A stretch of DNA of 64,000 bases, from NCBI GenBank assembly GCA_019828595.1, contig JAHQRK010000002.1, forward strand, positions 1,488,001 through 1,552,000. Reading direction: 5' to 3'. Within the stretch, counting starts at the first letter, position 1. Each line of letters begins with the position of its first letter. Source of the DNA: Aphanomyces cochlioides. Its lineage: Eukaryota; Oomycota; Saprolegniomycetes; Saprolegniales; Verrucalvaceae. The position numbers and the translations under genes were made by a program. This document shows, piece after piece, positions 10,915 through 20,411 of this stretch. The notes beneath the pieces are model-generated. The model searched no databases, was not told where the DNA came from, and saw only the letters and a program-made list of their open reading frames with translations.

Positions 10915-12439
10915 ATGACGGATAATGAAGTAGCAGTTTCAACTTTGAGTTTGGCAATCTTCGAGCGGTTTCATCAATTTCCAATTCCAAGCGCGATGAA
11001 GGAAGACGCGACACGCAGCGCTTCCTTGACTGCTATGGCATCTCCTTCATCGCCAACAAGAGTGGTATCACCGACTAAAGTGGACCCAAAGCTCCTCAGT
11101 CGTCTCCCTACGCTGGATATGCTCTCCATTAATCAAAACAAGAGCCTCTCGGTCCGTGATCGGATTCGCGAAATGCATGCTCTCAAGTTGGCTCCGTTCC
11201 CAGACGTTTGCCATCGAGCGTCTGTTGTGGTTTGCGCCAAGCCACGATCGATTACCTGCTGTCAGAACAATGCACATACGATGCTTTACCTTGATCTCCA
11301 CGGTTTGTCTTGGAAACGACGACATATTGCAACCAATGATCTTGTCGGTGCATCAATTGCAAAGACAGACCCGACCGTATTCGTAGTGCATTATGCCGTA
11401 CATGAACCAACATTAGCCTTTCAGACGCTCCAGGTACACTTCCTTTTGTTCTTTTCCCATAAAATTTTTCTAGTTTGAAGCAGAATCACCCACTGATGCA
11501 ACCGCCTGGATTGATGCGATCCAAACTCTCGTCAAATGGCATGCGCGCGTGCCTCTTGATGCATCTCGCCGCATTCAAGTCGTTCTAGACGCGGCAATAC
11601 CATCCACTTCGACGACATGGACAGCTGTCCAAGATTTCTTTCGTCTCGCCGCGATTGACTGCACTGTCGTAGCCAGCTACGACTTGGTTGCATTTGGCGC
11701 CTCAATTGCGTCATCATCATCGTTTGAAGCCACGATTGTCGTTGGATCGTCGCTTTCGTTTCATCGCGTTGTGAATGGTCTCTTCACGCTGAGTGAGACA
11801 ACGTGGCGCGCAGTGCTGCCATCCATGCCGCTTGGGTTGTTACAATCCCCCGACGCTCTGAATGTTGTCTTCAAAGCCATCAAACGCAAAGTTCGTCCTC
11901 GTGATCTCCTCGCATGCCACTTCAACCATGAATTTGTCGTCCTTGCAACAACTACGGTTGAGTTTGGTTCCATGTCGTGGCGTACTGCAGCACCAGCATT
12001 ACCAAGTCTACAGTTCCAAGCAGTGGCTGCCACTCGCCCCAGCAAAAACCAAGACGAGATGGACGGAGCTAACGTGAACCACCAGCATTTTGTCGAGCTC
12101 TGTAGCGTCTACTATCCACGCGAAGACACCAAGTCGTACAAGGGTCGCATCGACATTGACCCCGCCGTGAAAGCAGCGCCAAGCTCGACGTCTCCACCAG
12201 TCCTTGGGCTTCGTCTCTCAGTTAAGCAAGACCAAGCCGTGACAGGCCAGTGGTTCACCCACGGATCGGTGTGGCATCGTTGGACAGAGCATCGGTCATT
12301 GCCCCGCTCGTCATGGACTGGCATTGGGATGGCTTTGCCGCAGCCATGGGCTGTTGCAATCGACGGTTCGCCGCCGCGTCTCGTGTCCGGACATATCCAA
12401 GTTGACTGTGTAGCAAACATATTGCATTGTTTTGGTTAA
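10915..12439 (+). CDS. Sphingosine/ceramide-kinase-like protein with PH-like N-terminus; active-site motif lost
   Basis: Two exons (10915-11433 and 11474-12439) join across a 40-nt intron (GTACAC...TTCTAG) to give 494 residues. ATG 10996 is an alternative start. A PH-like region (about residues 105-205) ends with the typical ESPTDATAWIDAIQTLV helix. A DAGK-catalytic-like fold follows (about 205-330): VQDFFRLAAIDCTVVASYD, then ATIVVGSSLSFHRVVNGLF. In sphingosine and ceramide kinases the equivalent of VVGSSLSFH is a nucleotide-binding GGDGxxxE motif, which is absent here. The later PLGLLQSPDALNVVF stands where the family has a P-x-GSGNA stretch, also altered. I infer a lipid-kinase-fold pseudoenzyme. 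The gene ends 16 bp from the convergent sirtuin. Confidence 0.6.
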
Positions 12440-12455
12440 TAAATACAGGACCTGG

Positions 12456-13422
12456 TTAGGCCAACACACTCGGCAAGTGCTGCTGCGCCTTACCAACAAG
12501 AACATTGACTAATGCATGATCATCGTCGTCGAAATGACAGATTTCTCGCGGATGTTCACCACTCCAAACTGGGATTTCATACGACATGTCGTCCATAAGG
12601 TACTTCATCGTTGCCGCCATAACGCGATCGCATGGAGCGTAGAGACGAACTCCAGTTTCTTCGGCGCGCTTGTCAAGTCGCGGCAATGTCTTCTGGAGAT
12701 TTACAATTACAAGGTGGTCGGCAAAGCCACCCGCCATTTCGCAAAATGGCTCGACACGCAAAGAGGTACCTGCCAAATGGACTTTAACGAAAGTGATGGA
12801 AGACAGACGTACCAAGGACAAGCGCGACATCGGCGAGTTCGCAATGGTCGATAGCAGCATCAATATCATCCATGGGCTGGTCAAACCCAATGACATGGCG
12901 CTTCAATCGACCGTTGCCATGACGTGTGCGTTTTTGCAAACGGGCACTCACGTGTTTCTTGGCCGATGGGCAAGATGGGCTGTTGCAGAGGCCACCGATG
13001 GGAAAGTTGTCGGTGTAGATCTTTTCGCATGTATCGCAGCGTGCGTACGTCGCATTGCCGTGCACTTCCGTCAAGAGCGACTGCGGAATACCGCTCTTGC
13101 GATGGAGATTGTCCACATTTTGCGACACAAGATGTTTGAGATATCCGAGACGGTAGAGCTCATAGAGCGCCATATGCGTCGGTGAAGGAACGAGCGTGTG
13201 CAAGTCTGGGACGATCGAAGGCGCAGCGACGTCCCGACGGGCTTTCTTCTTTCGAATACCGTTCTCACCACGATAATCAGGCACGCCCGTCGAAGTTGAG
13301 ATACCAGCGCCAGTAAACGCTACGAGATGCTTGGACCCTTTGATTAGCTCAGCCAGCCGCTTTGCACGCTGCTCTAACCCGTCGTCATCGATTTGTTCAA
13401 CCAGCAATCGCTTCGACGCCAT
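12456..13422 (-). CDS. Sirtuin, SIRT6/SIRT7-like NAD-dependent deacylase
   Basis: Exons 13422-12813 and 12769-12456 are joined over a 43-nt intron (GTACGT...TTGGCAG, phase 1), giving 307 residues. The NAD-binding AFTGAGIST and GVPDYRG come first, then QNVDNLHRKSG and the catalytic His121 in TEVHGN. Zinc is bound by Cys129/Cys132 (CDTC) and Cys146/Cys151 (CNSPSC). The second Rossmann half has VLGTSLRVEPFCEMA and LVIVNLQKTLP. The GVPDYRGENGI variant fits the class IV (SIRT6/7) group, which deacylates histones in the nucleus; substrate is not shown by sequence. The telomere-like C-rich tract at about 13488-13530 lies just upstream of its start. Confidence 0.9.
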
Positions 13423-13487
13423 GAACTCGGCGAAGAAATGGCCAGATTCGTTATTCTCGTCTTTGATTGGAGCTCAAGTCAACTTTT

Positions 13488-13530
13488 AACCCCTACACCC
13501 CTGAGCCCCTTAAACCCCTAACCTTATTAG
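13488..13530. repeat. Degenerate telomere-like C-rich tract
   Basis: The sequence reads as imperfect CCCTTAAA/CCCCTAA units (for example cccttaaacccctaacc), resembling the plant and oomycete telomere unit CCCTAAA. It lies 66-108 nt upstream of the sirtuin ATG and downstream of the minus-strand PPR-like gene. A similar tract occurs at 51808-51872. Confidence 0.45.
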
Positions 13531-13669
13531 AAAAAATATTGTGAATAATGTATAAAGGGATGAATGATCCAAAAAAATATTTCGAAGGTCAGGAGAGAGG
13601 CAGAGAGAGAAAGAGTGAAGCGGTGACAAACCAAGAGGTGGAAACTCAAGGGGTTCTAGCTGTTACAAG

Positions 13670-14427
13670 TTACGCAGAAGGAGGCTTTTCGTTCGACTCG
13701 GACGTAGCTTCTTCTGCAGCGGCGACTTCTTCCTCAACGGCATGGGCCGTGGCCGAGTCAACCAAATCTTTCGTGGCTTCGTTGAGAGCTCCATGGGATC
13801 TAAGTAAATGTATGAGGATGATGTTTGGTCGTGGTGTTGCAAACGTACGCAGCGACTTGGGCAAGTTCGACGGCCTTTTCGCTGTCGCCAGATCGGATCA
13901 AAGCACTGACATACGAGTGTGAGATTTCAAATCTTGGACATCAACTCGCATTGGTACCTGATGACATGTTGGTATGTCGTGGCATTGACTGCGACTTCAA
14001 ACTTTTGGATGGATTCAAAAGCAGCAACAATGCTAGCATCATCTTGTTTGGATTCAAAGTGGGCGAGCAATTTGTTCAACGTGCCAGTGTTAAAGAAGAG
14101 ACCAATGCGGAAGTTGTTGGACAAAGCGTTGAGTGCTACGTCGGCGGCATCTTGCTTCAAGCATGCTTTGACAAACTCGCCAGCCGTGTTTTCGACGGGA
14201 TCGATGTGTTTGCGCTCATAGATCTTGAAAGCTTGCGTCGCAGCTTCCAATTCGTCTTTGGTCGTGACTTGCTTGAACAAGTTGGTCAACTTGGATACCT
14301 TAATGTACCTCTTCTCCTTTCCATCGCGTTCCAATTCATCGAGAAGAACAGGAAACTCTGGTAGAACGTATGGCACGTGGCTGCTGAAGGCACGGACGCC
14401 GCTGCGCGAAAGGCGTGAGACGATCAT
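13670..14427 (-). CDS. PPR-like mitochondrial protein, paralogue A
   Basis: Three exons (14427-13958, 13905-13849, 13799-13670) with introns of 52 and 49 nt give 218 residues. The start is rich in Arg/Ser (MIVSRLSRSGVRAFSSH), as in a mitochondrial presequence. The body has helix-turn-helix pairs of pentatricopeptide type, for example NKLLAHFESKQDDASIVAAF and ATTYQHVI. The tail is acidic (HAVEEEVAAAEEATSES). It is clearly homologous to the gene at 14645 on the other strand: both share FVKACLKQDA/FIKASIAHDA-like and FRIGLFFNTG/HRIGLFVNAG-like segments and the same intron positions. A role in mitochondrial RNA or the mitoribosome is inference. Confidence 0.75.
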
Positions 14428-14644
14428 GGTCCAACTGATTGACTGGTGTGAATATGGACCAATAATAGTGATAAAATATAGAAAATAATCAATTGTTGGG
14501 AAAATTCAAAAATTATTACATAATTCTTAAAAAATACATATAAAAGATACGAAATACCTCTCATTTTAATTAAATTTGACATAATTGCCACAAAATTGGA
14601 CAATTATTTTGATTAATTTGATTGGCAGGACAACTCGATTCGTC
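14428..14644. promoter_or_regulatory. 217-bp AT-rich region shared by two divergent PPR-like genes
   Basis: The two paralogues start at 14427 (-) and 14645 (+). The gap is very AT-rich and holds no open frame with support, so it presumably drives both genes. Confidence 0.5.
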
Positions 14645-15444
14645 ATGCTGGCACGTTTGGCCAACTCTGTCCGCCGCCGATCGCTTGGCGGTTGCTTGCG
14701 CCCCACAGCGTTCTTCAGCACTGAACCAGAGATTTCTCGCTTTGATGATGTTCTTCAATCTATCCACCATGACGTCGATGCGAAGAAGAAACCCAGTGTC
14801 GGCAAACTAACGCTTTTGTTTCGCATTGCCGACTCGCGTCAACAACTTCTTGAAGCAACCAAAGCACTCCGTGTATTTGAAGTGAACTTTGTCGACCCTG
14901 TGCAACAAACCGCAGGCGAGTTTATCAAAGCATCGATCGCACACGATGCCGGCGATATCGTGCTCAAAGTGCTCCAACAGCATCACCGAATTGGCCTTTT
15001 TGTCAACGCTGGGTCGTTCAACAACTTATTCCTCCACTTTTACAAAAAGCAAGATCACGCCAATGCCTTGGCGCTTTTTCAACAGCTCAAGCAGTACAAA
15101 GTCGTGCCAAATGCAGCAACGTACGATATTGTGCTTCGACACATGATCGCTGCAAACCATTTGGACCAGCTCGTTGAACTTCTTGCTGTCGCTGCGTAAT
15201 TATGCGTTTGCTGTCGATAGCGCCTCATCATACATGACTAGGGATGCCAAGAAACTGAAGGCCAATACACTGAACCACATCCTCATCCAGCTTGTCAAGC
15301 TCAACGCTCAGGACTACGTACGTCCAACTCCTGTCTCGAATGTGTATGACACGGATAGCTTAGGTTGCCAAGGTCAACGAGATTGTGGTCAAGCATGACG
15401 TTCCTCAAAATGAGGTCACAAAGACCCTTCTTCCTTCGCAATAA
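14645..15444 (+). CDS. PPR-like mitochondrial protein, paralogue B
   Basis: Exons 14645-15195, 15242-15317 and 15364-15444 (introns 46 and 46 nt) give 235 residues. The N-terminus (MLARLANSVRRRSLGG) looks like a mitochondrial targeting peptide. Helical repeats follow, with FNNLFLHFYKKQDHANALAL and VVPNAATYDIVLRHMIAA resembling pentatricopeptide units. It ends with LNHILIQLVKLNAQDY and a short hydrophilic tail. Intron 1 sits after the same VAA codon as in paralogue A, and both introns are small, so the pair arose by duplication with inversion after the introns existed. Specific function is unknown. Confidence 0.78.
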
Positions 15445-15520
15445 TAGATCAGTTTTCCTTCCTCACTTGATGCTTTGGCAGATCTCGCGCGCTCGGTCAT
15501 AGAGTTTCTCCATCAAGGAT

Positions 15521-15585
15521 CTCCGGATAAAATAAAATATATCCGGATGATTCCTACGGATAATGATGCATCATCCGGATAATTC
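15521..15585. promoter_or_regulatory. Three TATCCGGAT-type palindromes before the methyltransferase gene
   Basis: CTCCGGATAAAA (about 15521), ATATCCGGATGA (about 15539) and CATCCGGATAATT (about 15572) lie 4-68 nt before ATG 15589. See the matching clusters at 10840 and 18587. Confidence 0.55.
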
Positions 15586-15588
15586 GAA

Positions 15589-17068
15589 ATGATGCTCGGG
15601 AAGTGTCGGCGCTTGGCTGGATGCCGACACATGTCCGTCTTGACGCGGGATTTCATCCATGGATGCCTGTATCGTAAAGAAGATGGTTACTTTACATCCG
15701 AGAGCCGAGAAGTTTTGCATGCGCCAAAGAAACCCATGGATTTTAACGATTTTTGGGGCAAAGGCGAATACAAAGCAGCATTGACTAAGCTTTACCAGGT
15801 TGACAAATTAATCTCAATGGGGTGCAAACGTCTTGTAGACGGACACAGAAGCGTGGATGACACCTGTCGAAGTGTTTTATCCATACTACTCGAACGCTAT
15901 CGCCAACTACATGCTCTTGTCGCCCTTTACAAGCGACAAACTCACGATCTTTGAAATTGGCGGTGGTGCTGGCACGAATGCCAAGTGCATCCTCGACTAC
16001 ATTCAGGTATTTGTGCATGCCAATAATGAACAGTTTTTTAATCAGTCGTTTTGGCTAGGACCAAGCACCAGCTTTGTATGAGAAGACGACATACACCATG
16101 ATTGAAATCAGCCCACGCATGGCAGCTCGCCAGCAAGAGCGCATCAAGGATCATCCAATGGCAACTGTCATCAATACTGATATCTTGACATACTCCAAGC
16201 ATTTTCCCAAAGTCACGGATCCGTGCTACTTTCTAGCCATGGAAGTGCTGGACAATCTGCCGCATGACAAAGTTACACAAGAAGGCGGTCAGTGGTATGA
16301 AACGTGGGTCGACCCAGACGCTCTCGTTGAGGAAAAGCGTCCTCTTTCAGATCCACTCATTCGTCAAGCGATGGACCATTTCCCATGCGATCTCCCACTG
16401 CGTGAACAATTCAAGCCGTCCGCACGGTTCGTTCCTTGGAAATGCAACCTGATCTAATCATTTCTCTGAAGTCTCATGCGAAAAGCGCTGGGCATGCCCG
16501 AAAAGGTTCTCCACTCGGCTTTCGTCCCGACAGGTGCCATGCAGCTACTTAACACTCTCCAGACAAGCTTTCCAAAGCATCATTTAATCGCCGCAGATTT
16601 TGATTCACTCCCAACGCCATCACTCGATGCCTCAGCAAAGCACCAGCCGTACCAGCATACCAGAAGCCCCACTTCGACTGCGTCAGGACCTTTGCATGCT
16701 GCAAACGCCCCACTCGTTGCATCTAAAACAGCAGGTATAGTTAGAGTTATCGAGGTCAACGGCTGAATTTCCATTGCAGGAACGACAGAAGACCATGACA
16801 CGTACTTAGTCCCTGGTGGTATTGCGGATATTTTCTTCCCAACGGACTTTGTCAAGCTCAAGCATGCCTACTGCCAAGCGCTGAACCGCCAGTCCCATGA
16901 AGTCTCGATCGTTAAGTCAAAGGCATTCTTGGAGCAATTTGCAGATACAGACAAAACTCGCACGATTCTTGGGTAGGTGAACCATATCATGCTCTGTCCT
17001 ACTAAGAGCTCTGTAGATACAACCCACTCCTCGACGATTATGCCAACACGAGCTTCATCTTGACTTAG
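15589..17068 (+). CDS. SAM-dependent methyltransferase, DUF185 / NDUFAF7-like, probably mitochondrial
   Basis: Six exons (15589-15798, 15839-16006, 16059-16426, 16472-16734, 16780-16972, 17017-17068) give 291 residues; all five introns are 40-52 nt. The basic start (MMLGKCRRLAGCRH) suggests mitochondrial import. Residues about 20-33 (FIHGCLYRKEDGYF) match the start of the DUF185 fold. The SAM site is LTIFEIGGGAGTNAKCILDY, followed by YTMIEISPRMAARQQER. Later motifs are CYFLAMEVLDNLPHDKV, HHLIAADFDSLPT and YLVPGGIADIFFPTDF. Human NDUFAF7 methylates an arginine of complex I; whether this subfamily does the same is unproven. The third intron (16427-16471) is the least certain join, but it removes two in-frame stops. 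TATCCGGAT motifs precede the ATG. Confidence 0.78.
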
Positions 17069-17626
17069 AGATAACACAATAGAGTCAACCGCAAAGTCTT
17101 CCCCTCTTTCATGTGATGAACGCTCTCTTTGCTTTCGAAGTTGATGTCCAGGCATCGTGACATCAAGAGCACACAATAAAACCGGCATTCTGTTACCACT
17201 ACATTGTGATAACACGCGCCCCACCACGCCAAACAACATGTTGTCCTCGTGGCATCAAGTGCTGGCCATCCTCCACATATTTCAACAGTTCCCTGATTGT
17301 CAAAGGCGGAGACTCAGGGTGGACACGAGAGAGTAAATATATATCTGATCGTTTCTCTAACTCCACAACGCTGGTCGTCTTACCGACATCTCTGCCGTGT
17401 TGCCTTTACTGCCTGTCGTAGAAGAAGTGAGGGCAGCTCAGTGAAGACAAGCCACATATTCATAGGCATGTCTTAGCTCTTGGCAGAGACGCATTCATGA
17501 TCGATACCTCCACTTACTCGCGATGCTGCGTCCTGAGTGTGACTTTCTCTTCGAGTCTTCGAGGTTTCCTGCACGTCAGTGGTTGAAAAGATTCAATTCT
17601 TCGATTGGCAAAATTCATTTGAGGAG
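17069..17626. other. Intergenic between methyltransferase and ARV1
   Basis: About 560 bp without a supported gene. The open frame that runs into ARV1 from 17579 begins with GTG, so the ARV1 start is taken at ATG 17627. Nothing else is seen. Confidence 0.4.
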
Positions 17627-18506
17627 ATGATGATGAACGACCCATCGTCGAAGCGGCTGAGTTGCTGCTGCGTCGAATGCGGCACGGTGGTCAGCAGTAC
17701 CTATCGAGACTACGGCAAGGGTAACATTCGCTTGAAGATCTGCCGCAACTGCAATCGGACTGTGGACAAATATGTCGAGTTTGAAGCGATCCTGATCATG
17801 ATTGACCTCATGCTGGGCAAACAGCAAGCGTATCGCCACTTGCTTCACAACCGCCGCCCTCTACTACAGACGCAACAAGTGCTCAAGATGTTTGCTGTCA
17901 TGGTCATGCTGGACTGGAATACCAAAGCGTACTTGGCTGAACGTGATGTTGGAGTCTACTTTCGGTACGTACTTGTGTCTTCTGAGTGCTCTGTGCTCAT
18001 CGAGGGACTCCCTCTCTCTGTAGGACAAATTCAATCTACAAGACAACTGCAACATTCTCCATCTTTCAGATTAGTCAACTCGGTCTGCATTACTTTGTCC
18101 TCGCCGTCGTTGAAAACTTTGTCTACATGCTGACGCTCTGGCTCTGCGTGCGGTTGCATCCACGATGGCGACAAGGCACAACCTCGAAAGATGTTCAATT
18201 CATTGGCGCATTGTGCCTCTCTAGCTTCGGGAAACTCTTTGCCTGGTTGACTGTTATCTGGGAGTACCACTGGACTGTTGTGCATGTGATTGGAGGTAAG
18301 AGTCGCTTCAGATCGTCTACATTGACCGCAATGCCATCAACTTAGGCATTGTTGTCTGTTCCAACTACTTGGTGCTCAAGATTTACGTCAATGACGACAC
18401 GTTTGATGTCTTGATGGCTGTTGGAGTTGCCGTCGGCATTCGCGCGCTGACTCAACTGCTTCTTTTCGCATTAGGCAATCCCATGATCTTCTTTACATTC
18501 ATCTAA
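17627..18506 (+). CDS. ARV1: ARV1-like ER membrane lipid-homeostasis protein
   Basis: Exons 17627-17964, 18024-18295 and 18346-18506 (introns 59 and 50 nt) give 256 residues. The Arv1 homology domain at the N-terminus has two Cys pairs, CVECG and CRNCN, and the signatures KGNIRLKIC, VDKYVEFEAILIMIDL and QAYRHLLHN. Three or more hydrophobic segments follow, including GLHYFVLAVVENFVYMLTLW. ARV1 proteins sit in the endoplasmic reticulum, where they affect sterol transport and GPI-anchor synthesis. The length is close to that of fungal and animal relatives. Two further in-frame ATGs follow the first. Confidence 0.88.
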
Positions 18507-18586
18507 TAAACCATCCCAATATCACAATGTCCATTCCGTCGATCAGGACGAAGGGGCGTGGAGTGTCATCATCACAAGATTTAATA

Positions 18587-18632
18587 TATCCGGATAATTA
18601 CTCCAAGTCCGGTTAATTGAATTATCCGGATA
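18587..18632. promoter_or_regulatory. TATCCGGATA palindromes before epsilon-tubulin
   Basis: TATCCGGATAATTA (about 18587), AGTCCGGTTAATT (about 18606) and ATTATCCGGATATC (about 18621) lie 16-61 nt before ATG 18648. This is the third gene in the window with this arrangement. Confidence 0.55.
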
Positions 18633-18647
18633 TCATTTTCAAATAAG

Positions 18648-20323
18648 ATGCCGCGCGAATTGATCACAATCCAAGTCGGGCAATGCGGGAATCAAATCGG
18701 TCGGCAGTTCTGGAAGATGGCACAGGAAGAGCATGCGCAGGTGAGAGACCTGTTGTGGTGAAGGCGATGACATTGGCAGTTTAGAATGCAAAGAATGCGA
18801 TGTTTGATGACAGCATGAGCTCGTTTTTCCGAAATGTGGACAATCGTGGATCAGATGTGCCGCTGTACAAGTCGATACAACATTTACGAGCTCGAGCTAT
18901 TCTCGTGGATATGGAAGAAGGTCCTGTGAGTGAAACACTCAAAGGGCCTCTTGGAGAACTGTTTGACAGCTCTCAATTCCTAACAGATGTCTCCGGCTCG
19001 GGAAACAATTGGGGTAATTCGATCCACCTTAGCAGAGTCTGAACAAAATGATGTAGCACACGGCCATGCAATGTACGGACCGAAATACAAAGAAGAACTG
19101 CTCGAAAAGCTAAGATATGCCACAGAGATGTGTGGTTTGTCCTGATCGCCATTCATCTTGCATTCATGACATTTTGTTAGATTCACTTCAGTCTTTCTTC
19201 ATAATGCACTCGATGGGCGGTGGGACAGGATCTGGGCTTGGAACTTACATCCTGAGCCTACTAGAAGATAATTACCCTGAAGTTTTTCGCTTCACGACTG
19301 GTACAGTACTATGTCTGCTTGGCAGACTGTTGAGATGTCTCCCTTAGCTATCTTTCCATCTGCGGACGACGATGTCATCACATCGCCTTACAACAGGTAG
19401 CCCAAAGCGGCAACTTTCACAATCCCCCTTGTAATTGTAGTATGTTGGCATTGCGAGAACTCACAGAGCACGCAGATTGTGTCCTGCCCATTGAAAACGA
19501 AGCGCTTTTTGACATCATTGACGTTAGACTTATGAAGTCGCTGTGTTTCATGTTGCTGTTGTAGAAACTTCCATCTTCTGGCAAAGAAACTGCGTTCGAC
19601 AAAATGAACTCGATTATTGCGCGGACGCTTACTCATCTCACGAGTAGCATGCGTTTCGAGGGGTCGCTCAACGTCGATTTGAACGAAATCACGACCAATT
19701 TGGTCCCCTTTCCCAAACTCCACTTCCTTTTATCAAGCTTAGCCCCCCTATGGCCTGACAAGCAGCCTCGGCGGATATCACAGCTCTTCCTTGACGTCTT
19801 TCAACGGTGTGTGAGCATTAAAAAGGCGCTGTTAACGTCAATCCTAGTGACTACCAGCTCATCAAGACGAACCCAAAAAGCGGCATGATGTTGGCTTGTG
19901 GTCTTCTGCTTCGTGGAAATGTCGCTGTCTCGGACATACAATCCAATATCCAACGGATACAGGCCGACTTGCGCATGATTCCTTGGAACTCTGAAGGTTT
20001 CAAAGTTGGAATTTGTGCTGTGCCTGCTTTGGATCATCCAGTTTCACTCCTCAGTCTCTCCAACAACGCATGCATTGTGTACTGGACCCACAATCTCTTC
20101 ATGCCTCGTTGAATTTCATCATAGGGACACGTTCGAGCGTATGCAAGCTCGTTTTAACAAACTTTACCGTCGCAAAGCGCATGTCCATCACTACATGGAC
20201 TACATGGAGAAGAGTGGATTCGACGAAGCTCTGGAAAATATCAAATGGCTCATTGGGGAGTACCACAAACTCAACGATACGATTGAATGCGCAGCTCCTC
20301 CACGACCCAAGCCTCTGTTTTAA
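18648..20323 (+). CDS. TUBE1: Epsilon-tubulin
   Basis: Nine exons: 18648-18740, 18785-19013, 19057-19134, 19181-19300, 19348-19396, 19441-19522, 19565-19806, 19848-20078, 20125-20323. All introns are 41-47 nt and phases agree; the product is 409 residues. It begins [20 protein letters not shown], a tubulin GTP-binding start, and has the tubulin signature [14 protein letters not shown]. Epsilon-type features are [57 protein letters not shown] and [12 protein letters not shown]. Epsilon-tubulin is needed for triplet microtubules of centrioles and basal bodies and is kept mainly in organisms with such centrioles. At 409 residues it is somewhat shorter than animal versions. It converges with PAN2, 88 bp away. 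Confidence 0.93.
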
Positions 20324-20411
20324 CCGCATGACAGTGTTTTAGATTTCCGAAGGCGGTATTGAACATATTTTCAACCTCATGTTAACAAACTATTATCTAC
20401 TCAAGGAGCTT

